Positions 1 through 9,482 are shown, counted from the stretch's first letter. The stretch is 64,000 nucleotides of DNA from Bacteroidota bacterium (GCA_016718875.1 JADKBL010000002.1:1-64000); one strand, 5' to 3'. Notes: generated from the letters alone by a model not told the origin. Program-made: numbers and translations.

Positions 1-117
1 AGGCTCACCATTTTCCTGGTAAGCCTTGTCATCTATAAATTTATGTTTTATAACATGTTTTTTCGGACTTACATTTTAAAGCCTGTAATAATAATAGTAA
101 TAAATGAAGATATTTAA
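1..117 (+). CDS. Possible C-terminal tail of a gene cut by the window edge
   Basis: Frame 1 is open from the first base to a TAA at 115-117 (38 codons). The peptide is hydrophobic and aromatic, rich in Phe, Ile and Tyr, as the end of a membrane protein could be. AT-rich noncoding DNA gives similar residues, so this is weak. If real, it converges on the degenerate hydE that ends at 223. Confidence 0.22.
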   Translation, partial: RLTIFLVSLVIYKFMFYNMFFRTYILKPVIIIVINEDI

Positions 118-222
118 TTTAAGTATACCCATTTCTTAACGTTTGACTTCAAACCTAGTTTTTATTTATCAGAAAGCAAAGAAAGGGTGTTAAATAATTA
201 ATAAAAATTATTAAAATATTTC

Positions 223-1312
223 TTATTTATTATTTCGTCTTGAATTATAATGGGAAGAGTCACCCCATTCTCCGTAAATAACTTCAGCATCTGCCAGGCT
301 TATCCGGGCTTCAAGACAGCTCTGACAGTCTTCTGCCGAATCATCTGTACAAGGCTTATTGTCATATAGTTTATAACTGTCACGATACTTTCCGGGAGTA
401 ATATTAGGCATGACAATATTGGCGCCGATCTTTACAGCTTTTTCTCTGCCAATCGGATCAATGGCCTGAAGTGCTGTTGCTGCAACTATATTGATATCTT
501 TCATCATGATCCTGATGATTGCAATCATTTAAGGGTAAGGTCAAACCTTTCTGGAGCGGCATCAGCTCTCCGGAGTATTTGATGAGGGGAGTATCGGCGT
601 GCTCGATGTATGGGCCCATTCCGCACATATCAATATCGAATTCCTTCATGAAAAGAAGATCCCCTGCGAGGTCATCGATGGTCTGGAATGGTAACCCGAT
701 CATAACACCAGTACCCGTCTGATAACCGATATCCTACAGTATTCTCAGACACTCAAGCCTTTTACTGAAACTGTGGTGGTCATCATTGGGATGTATTTTA
801 TTATATAAGGCCTTGTTAGTTGATTCTACACGCAAAAGATAGCGGTGAGCGCCTGCTTCAAACCATCTTTTGTAAACATCCGGTTCCTGTTCCCCCAATG
901 ATAATGTTATGCCAAGTTCGCCGTTTGACATAACTTTTATCCTGTGAAGAAGGTTTTCTATACGGTCGGTCACAAACTGACTCTCAAGCTCACCTGACTG
1001 GAGAGCAATTGATCCGTACCTGTTTACATAAGCGAATTTTGCAGCCTCCAGTATTTCATCATCCGAAAGATTATATCTGCGAAGGTTTTTATTTCCCTTC
1101 CTGATGCCGCAATAAAGACAATCCTTCCCGCAGATATTTGAAAATTCTATGAGCCCCCTGAACCAGACTTTCCTCCCGATGTATTTCTCCTTTATTTCAG
1201 CTGATTTTCTGAAAAGAAGGGTTCTGTCTTCCCCCTGTGACTTCAGCAGGCATATAATTTCTTCCTTTGAATAGTTCTCTCTCTCAAGAATATCTTTTAT
1301 GATGTATTTCAT
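223..1312 (-). pseudogene. hydE: [FeFe]-hydrogenase maturase HydE (radical SAM), broken by a nonsense codon and two frameshifts
   Basis: HydE is a radical-SAM enzyme that helps build the H-cluster of [FeFe] hydrogenase. The N-terminal part (734-1312) has the family block RGLIEFSNICGKDCLYCGIR with its CxxxCxxC cluster ligands. The rest continues in two other pieces: one with MIGLPFQTIDDL and the conserved PYIEHADTPL, and one with NIVAATALQAIDPIGR. Three lesions separate them. TAG at 734-736 stands where one substitution would restore AAG (Lys). One A (coding strand) is missing in the run at 548-550, and one more in the run at 528-530. Adding these back gives a continuous protein of about 360 residues, the normal HydE length. 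PylB is a relative, but the central and C-terminal motifs fit HydE better. No hydF, hydG or hydrogenase gene is in view. Three independent lesions favour a true pseudogene over sequencing error. Confidence 0.82.
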
Positions 1313-1493
1313 TTTTATTATTTGAGGGCTGACAAAATTAATAAAAGAAAAGATATTGAGCCTGTATTCTGCAGAAGAGAATCATTTTCAGATAAGCAAA
1401 GTAATGATCTTTAACATGTTTTACGGCAGGTTATTTTTACTATCTTGCTTTAAAAATAATAGGAACCGCTATACCTGAACTTTAGTATTTAAT
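1313..1493. other. Divergent intergenic region, hydE / acyl-CoA synthetase
   Basis: This 181-bp AT-rich gap separates two diverging genes and must hold the promoter of the fermentation cluster. I found no exact TTTG-N19-TAnnTTTG match. A TATCTTG sequence near 1440-1446 is the closest -7-like candidate. No RNA gene or repeat is seen. Confidence 0.4.
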
Positions 1494-3551
1494 ATGATAA
1501 ATGATAAGCTGATTAATCCGGGTAGTATTGTTGTTGTTGGCGGATCAGACGATCTATTTAAGCCGGGAGGAAAAGTACTCAGAAACATTATTGAAGGCGG
1601 ATTTAATGGAAGTCTTTATGTTGTCAATCCCAGGCATGAAAAGGTACAGGGAATTCAATCATGGAAGAGCATAGATGATATTCCTTCCGCAGACCTTGCA
1701 ATTCTTGCTGTATCGGCACATTTATGCCTGCCTGCAGTGGAAATACTGATAAGGGAAAAGGGAACCAGGGCATTCATAATTATTTCGGCAGGTTTCAGCG
1801 AAGCCGGTGAGGATGGTAAAAAACTTGAAAACGATATTGTTACTCTTGTTAATAATGCAGGTGGTTGCCTTATCGGACCAAATTGTATCGGGGTTGTAAC
1901 TCAATTCTATCAGGGTGTATTTACATCACCTGTACCAAAGCTTGATGCGGGAGGATGTGACTTTGTTTCAGGATCGGGAGCAACTGCCGTATTTATATTT
2001 GAGTCTGCAATGCCAAAAGGGCTCAAGTTTGCAAGCGTTTTTTCTGTAGGCAACAGTGCCCAGACTGGAGTTGAGGAGGTACTTGAATTCTGGGATACAA
2101 CATTTGATCCGGAATCAAGCTCAAAGATCAAACTTATTTATGTTGAAAGTATTAGGAATCCTGATAAGCTTCTACATCACGCATCTTCACTGATACGCAA
2201 GGGATGCAGGATTGCAGCTATCAAAGCAGGTACCACTGAAGCCGGCAGCAGGGCCGCTTCTTCCCATACAGGGGCAATGGCTTCATCCGACTCGGCAGTG
2301 GAGGCTCTCTTCAGAAAAGCAGGAATAGTCAGGTGCTCTGGCCGTGAAGAGCTGGCAACCGTGGCTTCTGTGTTTATGCATAAACCATTGAAGGGTAAGA
2401 ATATAGCAATAATAACACACGCCGGTGGTCCTGCAGTAATGCTTACTGATGCACTTTCTGCAGGCGGAATGAATATCCCCAGAATAACCGGTTCTCATCA
2501 CGATACACTCCTTGGTATGATGAATCCGGGAGCTTCGGCTGACAACCCGATTGATATGATAGCGACTGCTACCATGGAACAGCTTGAAAAGGTTATAGAG
2601 TATGTTGATAAACAAATCCCGATGCTCGATGGGATGAGTGTAATTTTCGGGAGCAACGGCCTGATCGACATGACTGAGATCTACGATCTTCTTCACCGGA
2701 AAATAAATCAGTGTAATAAACCGCTATATCCGATACTTCCCTCAATAACAAGCTCTTCAAAAGAACTGGCATATTTCCTCGATAAGGGACACGTTAATTT
2801 TCCTGATGAGGTGGTTCTCGGGAGAGCCCTTACTAAAATTTTCAATACTCCCTGTCCTGCTGATGATAAGATCTACCTTGATAAGGTGAATGTACCCCTG
2901 ATCCGGCAGATAATTGATAAGGCTAATGACGGATATCTTGAACCGGCTGTAATTCAGGAACTTCTTTCTGCTGCAAATATACCTGTTGTTAAAGAGGCTG
3001 TGGCCAAAACAAAAAAAGAACTTCTTGGGGTGGCGAAGAAAACAGGTTATCCTCTTGCCCTTAAAGTTGTCGGACCAGTTCATAAGTCTGATGTCGGGGG
3101 GGTTACTCTGAATATCAAATCGGAAAAGCATCTCGAAGCCGAATTCAGCAGGATGATGAAGATAAAGGGTGTAAAAGCTGTTCTTGTTCAACAGATGCTT
3201 TCAGGTACAGAGCTTTTTATCGGCGCTAAGTATGAACCGCGTTTCGGACATGTAATTCTCTGCGGTCTCGGAGGAATTTTCGTTGAGGTACTTAAAGATG
3301 TTTCATCAGGTCTCGCACCACTTACTTTCAATGAAGCAGAATCGATGATAAGGAGTATAAAAAGTTATAAGATAATACATGGTACAAGAGGAAAGCCAGG
3401 TATTAATGAAACTAAGTTCGCAGAGATCATTGTAAGGCTATCCACCCTTCTCCGTTTTGCTACAGAGATAAAGGAGATGGACCTGAATCCTCTTATTGGC
3501 AGTCCTGAGACTCTCACTGTAGTTGATGCAAGGATAAGGATAGAGAAATAA
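1494..3551 (+). CDS. Acetate/acyl-CoA ligase (ADP-forming), fused alpha-beta chain
   Basis: It converts an acyl-CoA, ADP and phosphate to the free acid, ATP and CoA, so it harvests ATP by substrate-level phosphorylation in the cytoplasm. The 685-residue chain has an N-terminal CoA-binding Rossmann domain (about 5-130), two succinyl-CoA-ligase-like flavodoxin domains, and a C-terminal ATP-grasp domain (about 460-680, with ALKVVGPVHKSDVGGVT). The phospho-accepting histidine of the family is visible as His258 in SSHTGAMASSDSA. Length and order match single-chain enzymes of this family. It opens a co-directional cluster with an ACT protein, an aryl-CoA ligase, an aminotransferase and a 2-oxoacid:ferredoxin oxidoreductase. 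That neighbourhood suggests it acts on acyl- or arylacetyl-CoA made from amino acids. The substrate cannot be read from the sequence. Confidence 0.9.
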   Translation: MINDKLINPGSIVVVGGSDDLFKPGGKVLRNIIEGGFNGSLYVVNPRHEKVQGIQSWKSIDDIPSADLAILAVSAHLCLPAVEILIREKGTRAFIIISAGFSEAGEDGKKLENDIVTLVNNAGGCLIGPNCIGVVTQFYQGVFTSPVPKLDAGGCDFVSGSGATAVFIFESAMPKGLKFASVFSVGNSAQTGVEEVLEFWDTTFDPESSSKIKLIYVESIRNPDKLLHHASSLIRKGCRIAAIKAGTTEAGSRAASSHTGAMASSDSAVEALFRKAGIVRCSGREELATVASVFMHKPLKGKNIAIITHAGGPAVMLTDALSAGGMNIPRITGSHHDTLLGMMNPGASADNPIDMIATATMEQLEKVIEYVDKQIPMLDGMSVIFGSNGLIDMTEIYDLLHRKINQCNKPLYPILPSITSSSKELAYFLDKGHVNFPDEVVLGRALTKIFNTPCPADDKIYLDKVNVPLIRQIIDKANDGYLEPAVIQELLSAANIPVVKEAVAKTKKELLGVAKKTGYPLALKVVGPVHKSDVGGVTLNIKSEKHLEAEFSRMMKIKGVKAVLVQQMLSGTELFIGAKYEPRFGHVILCGLGGIFVEVLKDVSSGLAPLTFNEAESMIRSIKSYKIIHGTRGKPGINETKFAEIIVRLSTLLRFATEIKEMDLNPLIGSPETLTVVDARIRIEK

Positions 3552-3586
3552 TTATAATATTGTAGGAAAATAACAAAAGAGAGATT

Positions 3587-4012
3587 ATGATAATTCAGCA
3601 ATTATCGATTTTTCTGGAAAATAAATCCGGCCGCCTGACAGATGTTCTTGAGGTACTTGGAAGCGAAAATATCAGGATAACCGCTCTTACTGTGGCTGAT
3701 ACAGCCGAATTCGGTATTCTCAGAATAATTGTGTCGGAACCGGAGAAAGCCAGGGATTTATTGAAAAGGAATGCGTTTACAGTAAACATCACGGAAGTTA
3801 TTTCGGTAAGTGCACCAAATGAGGCAAAACATTATGCAAAAGTTCTGAAGATATTGTCCGATCTCAATATCAGTGTGGAATACACCTATGCCTTTTCTGT
3901 GGAGGAGCGATCGATAATTATTCTCAGATGCAGCAATAACCATGAGGCCATTAATGCACTTAAAAAGCATGAAATGGAATTGCTCACATCCAGTGATTTA
4001 TTCAGGATTTGA
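3587..4012 (+). CDS. Tandem ACT-domain protein
   Basis: The 141-residue protein is made of two ACT modules (about 3-70 and 72-140) and no catalytic domain. The first begins IIQQLSIFLENKSGRLTDVL, a typical ACT strand-turn-helix with the Gly that contacts an amino-acid ligand. ACT pairs usually bind amino acids and regulate enzymes allosterically. It lies 35 bp after the acyl-CoA synthetase and 6 bp before the CoA ligase, so it is probably co-transcribed. My inference is that it senses an amino acid and tunes this fermentation pathway. Similar proteins are commonly found beside phenylacetate-CoA ligases. Confidence 0.8.
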   Translation: MIIQQLSIFLENKSGRLTDVLEVLGSENIRITALTVADTAEFGILRIIVSEPEKARDLLKRNAFTVNITEVISVSAPNEAKHYAKVLKILSDLNISVEYTYAFSVEERSIIILRCSNNHEAINALKKHEMELLTSSDLFRI

Positions 4013-4018
4013 GTAAAA

Positions 4019-5368
4019 ATGAATTTATTGTTAATGTTTAACCGCACAGAAGACTTTTCAAGCACTATGGAAATATGGAACCGCCATTTCGAGTGCATGG
4101 ACCGGGATGGTTTGAAAAAAGTACAAAGCGAAAGGTTAAGGGAAAGTATTGAAAGGGTATATTTCAATGTACCTTATTACAGGAATAAGATGCAGGAAGC
4201 CGGTCTTGGACCTGAATCGATCAATTCAATTGATGATCTGCATAAGCTTCCTTTTACAACCAAGCAGGATCTCAGGGATAATTATCCCTTCGGATTGTTC
4301 GCTGTGCCAATGAGTGAGATCGTGAGGATTCACGCATCATCAGGCACAACTGGCAAGCCTACAGTTGTCGGATACACACGAAATGATATAGCAACATGGT
4401 CGGAGGTTATGGCCCGTACACTTACATGTGCCAGTGCCAACAGAAATGATTTCATCCAGATAGCTTACGGATACGGCCTCTTCACCGGAGGACTTGGCCT
4501 TCATTACGGAGGGGAAAAGATCGGAGCCTCAGTGATTCCGATTTCTGGTGGCAATACTACCCGGCAGATCCAGCTTATGCATGACTTCGGTAGCACAGTG
4601 CTTGCATGTACTCCATCATATGCTTTGTTTCTTGCGGAAGCAATCAGCGAAAGCGGAATAAAACGGGAAGACCTCAAACTAAGGGTTGGTGTTTTCGGGG
4701 CGGAACCATGGACCGAAAACATGAGACGTGAGATTGAAGAAAAGCTGGAAATAAAGGCAATAGATATATACGGACTTAGTGAAGTAATTGGCCCCGGAGT
4801 GGCAAGCGAATGTCTTGTACAGGAAGGGCTTCATGTTAACGAAGATCATTTTTATCCTGAAATTATTGATCCTAAAACTCTCGAAGTATTACCCGGCGGA
4901 TGTACAGGTGAACTGGTATTTACAACAATTACAAAACAGGGATTGCCTCTGATCAGATACCGTACCAGGGATCTCACAAAGCTGCATTATGAGAAATGCA
5001 GATGCGGAAGAACACTTGTCAGAATGGAGAAGTGCCTTGGAAGGAGTGATGATATGCTGATTATAAGAGGAGTGAATCTCTTTCCTTCGCAGGTGGAGAG
5101 CGTACTTCTTGAGATGAGTGAAATAAAGCCACATTACCTTCTTATAGTTGACCGTCAGAATAATCTTGACTCTCTTGAGCTGAAAGTTGAAGTTGAGGAA
5201 GAATTTTTTCAGGATAAAATCAGTGAACTTGAATCGCTCAGACAGAGGATACAGCATTCACTTGAGAGCTCAATCGGGATAGGTTTAAAGGTTACCCTTG
5301 TAGAGCCAAAGACAATTGAAAGAAGTGAAGGAAAGTCAAAGAGGGTGATTGATAACAGGAAGTTCTGA
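4019..5368 (+). CDS. paaK: Phenylacetate-CoA ligase family (AMP-forming)
   Basis: It activates an aryl acid such as phenylacetate, or a related acid, to the CoA thioester with ATP giving AMP and PPi. The adenylate-forming motif [16 protein letters not shown] lies at about residues 103-118, and the C-terminal domain has [27 protein letters not shown] holds Cys residues often seen in this family. Translation may start at 4019, 6 bp after the ACT gene, or at the ATG at 4067, which gives MEIWN and matches the usual family start. The first 16 residues look unlike the family. It could run in reverse as an acid-producing step, or recapture aryl acids. Indoleacetate or phenylacetate is likely, but the substrate is not proven. 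Confidence 0.85.
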   Translation: MNLLLMFNRTEDFSSTMEIWNRHFECMDRDGLKKVQSERLRESIERVYFNVPYYRNKMQEAGLGPESINSIDDLHKLPFTTKQDLRDNYPFGLFAVPMSEIVRIHASSGTTGKPTVVGYTRNDIATWSEVMARTLTCASANRNDFIQIAYGYGLFTGGLGLHYGGEKIGASVIPISGGNTTRQIQLMHDFGSTVLACTPSYALFLAEAISESGIKREDLKLRVGVFGAEPWTENMRREIEEKLEIKAIDIYGLSEVIGPGVASECLVQEGLHVNEDHFYPEIIDPKTLEVLPGGCTGELVFTTITKQGLPLIRYRTRDLTKLHYEKCRCGRTLVRMEKCLGRSDDMLIIRGVNLFPSQVESVLLEMSEIKPHYLLIVDRQNNLDSLELKVEVEEEFFQDKISELESLRQRIQHSLESSIGIGLKVTLVEPKTIERSEGKSKRVIDNRKF

Positions 5369-5479
5369 CAACCTGTTTCATATATGAAGAGGTGACTGAT
5401 AATGATCATCTTTTAAACGTTTTTAATATTATTATATTTGATGCCTTAATTATTTCAGGAACTGCTTTTAATAAATGAG

Positions 5480-6796
5480 ATGGGAAACCTTCCACTTGAC
5501 AACAGAACAGTAAGCAGAGTAATTGCTGACAGCAGTATAAATTCTTTTGCAAATGCTTCCATCAGGGAAATTGTACGTCTTGTAAATCTGCTTGAGAAAG
5601 CAACTGGTGTGAGATACATCAGGATGGAGATGGGTGTACCCGGACTGCCTGCTGCACAAGCCGGAATTGAAGCCGAAATTGAAGCGCTTAAGAGGGGTGT
5701 GGCATCCATTTATCCTGATATAGAAGGAATTCCTGTTCTTAAAGAGGAAGCATCAAGGTTTATTAAACTATTTCTGAATCTTGATATTAGTCCCAAAGGA
5801 TGTATCCCGACAGTCGGATCAATGATGGGCTCAATGGCTGCATTTCTTGTGGCAAACAGAAATGACAGGACGAAAGAAGGATCACTGTTCCTCGATCCTG
5901 GCTTTCCGGTACAGAAGAGCCAGGTTAAAATGCTGGGGCATGATTATACTCACTTCGATATTTTTCAGTTCAGGGGTGAAAAACTCCGAGACAAGCTGGA
6001 GTCTTTTCTTGCATGCGGCAAGGTCTCATCAATTGTTTATTCAAATCCCAATAACCCAACATGGATGTGTCTCAGCGAGAAGGAGCTTTCAATTATAGGT
6101 GAGCTGTCACATAAATATGGTGTTATTGTAATTGAAGACCTGGCCTATTTCGGAATGGACTTCAGGAGTGATTATTCCAAACCCGGAGTACCTCCTTACC
6201 AGCCATCAATAGGAAGGTATACAGATGATTATATAATGCTGATTTCGAGCTCAAAGGTATTCAGTTATGCAGGTCAGAGGATAGGAATTATGGCAATATC
6301 CGATCACCTTTTCAACAGAAGATTCCCTGATCTGATAAGGTATTATTCTTCTGATATGTTTGGACATTCTATAGTCTATGGCGCATTGTACGGCCTGTCG
6401 GCAGGGGTGGCTCATTCAGTTCAGTATGGTCTGGCTGCAATTCTGAAGGAGGCAAATGAAGGAAGGTACAGCTTTGTTGAGGATGTCAGGGAGTATGGCG
6501 AAAAGGCTAAGATTATGAAATCACTGTTTACAAAATACGGTTTCAGAATCGCCTATGACACGGATATTGACAAACCTGTAGCTGATGGCTTTTATTTTAC
6601 AATAGCATACCCGGGTATGAAGGGCGCTGAACTTCTTGAGAAGCTGATGTATTACGGGATAAGCGCCATAACTCTTGATATTACCGGCAGCAACAGAAAC
6701 GATGGTCTCAGAGCCTGTGTTTCACATGTATCAAGAGACCAGTTCAGCGACCTTGAAGAAAGATTGAAGAGTTTTAATAAAAATAATCCTGTTTAG
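5480..6796 (+). CDS. PLP-dependent aminotransferase, class I/II
   Basis: A fold-type I aminotransferase of 438 residues, expected to convert an amino acid to its 2-oxoacid in the cytoplasm. The cofactor lysine is Lys259 in SSSKVFSYAGQRIG. The Asn/Pro motif YSNPNNPTW and the aspartate motif VIEDLAYFGMD that contact PLP are both present. It lies 111 bp after the CoA ligase and 20 bp before the ferredoxin subunit of the oxidoreductase. In this order it would supply the 2-oxoacid that the next enzyme oxidises. Aromatic or branched-chain specificity is likely from context, but no residue that I can read settles it. Confidence 0.85.
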   Translation: MGNLPLDNRTVSRVIADSSINSFANASIREIVRLVNLLEKATGVRYIRMEMGVPGLPAAQAGIEAEIEALKRGVASIYPDIEGIPVLKEEASRFIKLFLNLDISPKGCIPTVGSMMGSMAAFLVANRNDRTKEGSLFLDPGFPVQKSQVKMLGHDYTHFDIFQFRGEKLRDKLESFLACGKVSSIVYSNPNNPTWMCLSEKELSIIGELSHKYGVIVIEDLAYFGMDFRSDYSKPGVPPYQPSIGRYTDDYIMLISSSKVFSYAGQRIGIMAISDHLFNRRFPDLIRYYSSDMFGHSIVYGALYGLSAGVAHSVQYGLAAILKEANEGRYSFVEDVREYGEKAKIMKSLFTKYGFRIAYDTDIDKPVADGFYFTIAYPGMKGAELLEKLMYYGISAITLDITGSNRNDGLRACVSHVSRDQFSDLEERLKSFNKNNPV

Positions 6797-6816
6797 TAAT
6801 ACAACAGATAATAGAT

Positions 6817-7041
6817 ATGGCAAAGATCAGAGGTAGTATTGTGGTTGATGTTGAGAAATGCAAGGGGTGCGAAGTATGTATGGTTTCTTGTCCCACCGGT
6901 ACCATCGCAATGGCTAAAGAGGTTAACAGCAAAGGCTATTTTAATGCATATCCTGCAAATCCGGAGCTGTGCATTGGCTGTGCCAGCTGTGCTATTGTCT
7001 GCCCTGATGGAGTTATAACGGTTTACAAAACAAAAATATAG
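6817..7041 (+). CDS. korD: 2-Oxoacid:ferredoxin oxidoreductase, delta (2x[4Fe-4S] ferredoxin) subunit
   Basis: This 74-residue electron-transfer subunit has two ferredoxin motifs: CKGCEVCMVSCPTG (about 14-27) and CIGCASCAIVCPDG (about 51-64). Each supplies three closely spaced Cys plus the CP cysteine for cross-ligation of two [4Fe-4S] clusters. It comes first in a four-gene set with alpha, beta and gamma subunits, only 6 bp before alpha. It passes electrons from the thiamine-dependent core to free ferredoxin. Such small subunits are also called VorC or OorD. Confidence 0.9.
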   Translation: MAKIRGSIVVDVEKCKGCEVCMVSCPTGTIAMAKEVNSKGYFNAYPANPELCIGCASCAIVCPDGVITVYKTKI

Positions 7042-7047
7042 GCACTG

Positions 7048-8121
7048 ATGGAAAAGGAATTAAGGTTGATGAAAGGCAATGAGGCAATAGCCGAAGCTGC
7101 CATACGTGCCGGTGTTGACGGATATTTCGGATATCCTATCACACCACAGAGTGAGATCCTTGAATACCTTATGGAAGCCAATCCTTATGAAAGGACAGGA
7201 ATGGTTGTTCTTCAGGCTGAAAGTGAAATTGCAGCCATAAATATGGTTTATGGTGGCGCAGGATGCGGCAAGAAGGTTATGACTTCATCTTCATCTCCCG
7301 GCATCAGTCTTAAGCAGGAAGGAATATCTTATATAGCAGGAGCAGAGCTGCCATGTCTTATAGTAAATGTTGTAAGGGCAGGACCAGGTCTTGGTACTAT
7401 TCAGCCTGCACAATCAGACTATTTCCAGTCAGTCAAAGGGGGAGGCCATGGAGATTACCATCTTATCGTTCTTGCTCCTGCATCAGTTCAGGATATGGCT
7501 GACTTTGTTGAAGTTGGCTTTGACCTTGCGTTTAAATACAGGAATCCGGTTCTTATTCTATCTGACGGCGCTATAGGGCAAATGATGGAAAAAGTATATC
7601 TCAAACCTTATATACCAAGGTCAACAGTATTCCCTGAATGGGCTACAACAGGAAAAACTGCATCCAGGGAAAGAAATATCATTACATCGCTAGACCTTGA
7701 TCCAGATGGACAGGAAGATTTTAATCATAAACTTCAGGCAAAATATGATGATATAAAAAAGAATGAAGTGAGATTTGAGGAGTTCATGTGTGAAGATGCT
7801 GAATACATTCTTATAGCCTATGGTACCAGTGCCAGGGTTTGCCAGAAATCAGTGCAGATTGCTCGTGGACAAGGTATAAGGGTAGGCCTCCTGAGGCCAA
7901 TAACCTTGTTCCCTTTTCCATCAGTCCGAATAAGCCAACTGGCTGAAAAGGTAAAAGGTATGCTCTCGGTTGAGATGAGTGCAGGTCAGATGGTGGAGGA
8001 TGTACTGCTTGCAGTAAACGGGAAAGTGCCGGTCAGGCATTTTGGAAGGATGGGAGGAATCGTTACAACCCCCGATGAGGTGGTTGATACATTGAAAACT
8101 TTATTTATTGGAGGAAAGTGA
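7048..8121 (+). CDS. korA: 2-Oxoacid:ferredoxin oxidoreductase, alpha subunit (VorB/KorA type)
   Basis: The pyrimidine-binding (PYR) subunit of a ferredoxin-dependent 2-oxoacid dehydrogenase. It begins LMKGNEAIAEAAIRAGVDG and has GYPITPQSEI and EIAAINMVYGGAGCGKKV, typical of KorA/VorB chains. A second domain ends with GRMGGIVTTPDEVV. The 357-residue length fits the separate-subunit class rather than the fused indolepyruvate (IorA) or pyruvate (PFOR) enzymes. Its stop lies just 1 bp before the preferred beta start. The closest named class is 3-methyl-2-oxobutanoate:ferredoxin oxidoreductase, but 2-oxoglutarate or arylpyruvate are possible. Confidence 0.88.
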   Translation: MEKELRLMKGNEAIAEAAIRAGVDGYFGYPITPQSEILEYLMEANPYERTGMVVLQAESEIAAINMVYGGAGCGKKVMTSSSSPGISLKQEGISYIAGAELPCLIVNVVRAGPGLGTIQPAQSDYFQSVKGGGHGDYHLIVLAPASVQDMADFVEVGFDLAFKYRNPVLILSDGAIGQMMEKVYLKPYIPRSTVFPEWATTGKTASRERNIITSLDLDPDGQEDFNHKLQAKYDDIKKNEVRFEEFMCEDAEYILIAYGTSARVCQKSVQIARGQGIRVGLLRPITLFPFPSVRISQLAEKVKGMLSVEMSAGQMVEDVLLAVNGKVPVRHFGRMGGIVTTPDEVVDTLKTLFIGGK

Positions 8122-8122
8122 G

Positions 8123-8914
8123 ATGAAGGAAGCAACCGGAATAAAGGAAATTATTAAGCCTGAAAACCTGGCATATCAAAGAACGGAAGTACTTGTTGAT
8201 AATACACTTTCATATTGCCCCGGGTGCGGACATGGTACAACACACCGGATTCTGGCAGAACTTATTGAAGAACTTGGGTTGCAGTCAACGACAATTGGAG
8301 TATCACCTGTTGGTTGTTCAGTACTGCTTTACCATTATCTCGATGTCGATATACAGCAGGCAGCACACGGAAGAGCACCGGCTGTTGCTACTGCTATCAA
8401 AAGGCTTCTGCCGGATAGTTTTGTCTTTACATACCAGGGCGACGGAGACCTTGCTGCAATTGGTACTTCTGAAACAATACATGCCTGTAACAGGGGAGAA
8501 AACATACTGATCATCTTTGTAAATAATGGTATTTACGGAATGACTGGAGGTCAGATGGCACCAACTACTATTCCCGGAATGAAATCGTCAACATCACCTT
8601 TTGGCAGAGATGTTAAGACTATGGGTAATCCTTTAAAGATGACCGATATCGTTGCTACTCTGGATGGGACATATTACGTGACAAGACAGAGTGTACACAC
8701 TCCGGCCAATGTGCGAAGAGCAAAAAAAGCAATGCGTAAGGCAATTGAGTACCAGAAACTTAACAGAGGTACCTGTTTTGTCGAGATTGTTTCAAACTGC
8801 CCGTCGGGATGGAAAATGACTCCTGTTGAGTCGAACAAATGGATGGAAGCAAATATGTTTCCGTATTATCCCCTGGGCGACCTTAAGGTCCCGTCAGAAG
8901 AAAAGGGAAAATAA
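8123..8914 (+). CDS. korB: 2-Oxoacid:ferredoxin oxidoreductase, beta (TPP-binding) subunit
   Basis: The thiamine diphosphate domain of the complex, about 263 residues. It shows the PP/Mg motif GDGDLAAIGTSE followed by NNGIYGMTGGQMAPTT, and an N-terminal CPGCGHGTTH cluster-type motif. I chose the ATG at 8123 because GGAGG at 8110-8114 sits at good spacing before it. An in-frame TTG at 8108 would overlap korA and would lie upstream of that ribosome site. Together with korA it decarboxylates a 2-oxoacid and forms an acyl-CoA while reducing ferredoxin. Confidence 0.88.
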   Translation: MKEATGIKEIIKPENLAYQRTEVLVDNTLSYCPGCGHGTTHRILAELIEELGLQSTTIGVSPVGCSVLLYHYLDVDIQQAAHGRAPAVATAIKRLLPDSFVFTYQGDGDLAAIGTSETIHACNRGENILIIFVNNGIYGMTGGQMAPTTIPGMKSSTSPFGRDVKTMGNPLKMTDIVATLDGTYYVTRQSVHTPANVRRAKKAMRKAIEYQKLNRGTCFVEIVSNCPSGWKMTPVESNKWMEANMFPYYPLGDLKVPSEEKGK

Positions 8915-8930
8915 TAAAAAAGCAACAGCA

Positions 8931-9482
8931 ATGACTGAAGAGATTATAATAGCAGGTTTTGGAGGACAGGGTGTTCTGTCGATGGGAAAAATAATGGCTT
9001 ATTCAGCTGTGATGCAGGATATGGAAGTAAGCTGGATGCCGGCATACGGACCAGAGATGAGGGGAGGTACTGCAAATGTGACTGTCATTATAAGCAGCGA
9101 GAGAATTAGTTCTCCGATAATCAGACATTTTGATACAGCCATAATACTCAACCAGCAGTCGCTGGATAAGTTTGAAAATGCCATTAAGCCCGGAGGAGTT
9201 CTGATTTATGACGGCAACGGAATAACCAGGCATCCTGAACGGAAAGATATTTCTGTTTACAGGGTTGATGCTGCCGAAGAAGCCGGAAGGATGAATATGT
9301 CAAAGGTTTTCAATATGATAGTCCTTGGAGGATTTATAAAAGTAAGGCCAATCATTAAAATTGAGAATGTAATCAAAGGTCTGAAAAAATCTCTTCCCGA
9401 GCGTTATCATAATCTTATTCCCCTGAATGAGAAGGCATTGATTAGGGGAGAGGAGATTATAAGAGAAGTCAGGTTGGTCTGA
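8931..9482 (+). CDS. korC: 2-Oxoacid:ferredoxin oxidoreductase, gamma subunit
   Basis: A 183-residue subunit of the POR/KOR gamma family, with the start motif IIIAGFGGQGVLSMGK and the conserved WMPAYGPEMRGGTANVTV block. It closes the four-gene oxidoreductase set 16 bp after beta. The reading frame is open further upstream inside korB, but the ATG at 8931 gives the family N-terminus. An array of 7-bp repeats starts 5 bp after its stop and runs into the convergent nadD stop. Confidence 0.88.
   Translation: MTEEIIIAGFGGQGVLSMGKIMAYSAVMQDMEVSWMPAYGPEMRGGTANVTVIISSERISSPIIRHFDTAIILNQQSLDKFENAIKPGGVLIYDGNGITRHPERKDISVYRVDAAEEAGRMNMSKVFNMIVLGGFIKVRPIIKIENVIKGLKKSLPERYHNLIPLNEKALIRGEEIIREVRLV

Noticed and set aside
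734..736. In-frame TAG in hydE read as pyrrolysine or a recoded stop
   Set aside because: Two frameshifts follow in the same gene, and no Pyl genes or stem-loop context was seen. Decay is simpler.
4019..4066. The N-terminal 16 residues of the CoA ligase as a domain
   Set aside because: They match nothing and the family start is at 4067. This may be a start-site choice only.
8108..8122. Longer korB start at TTG 8108
   Set aside because: The GGAGG ribosome site lies downstream of it and fits the ATG at 8123.
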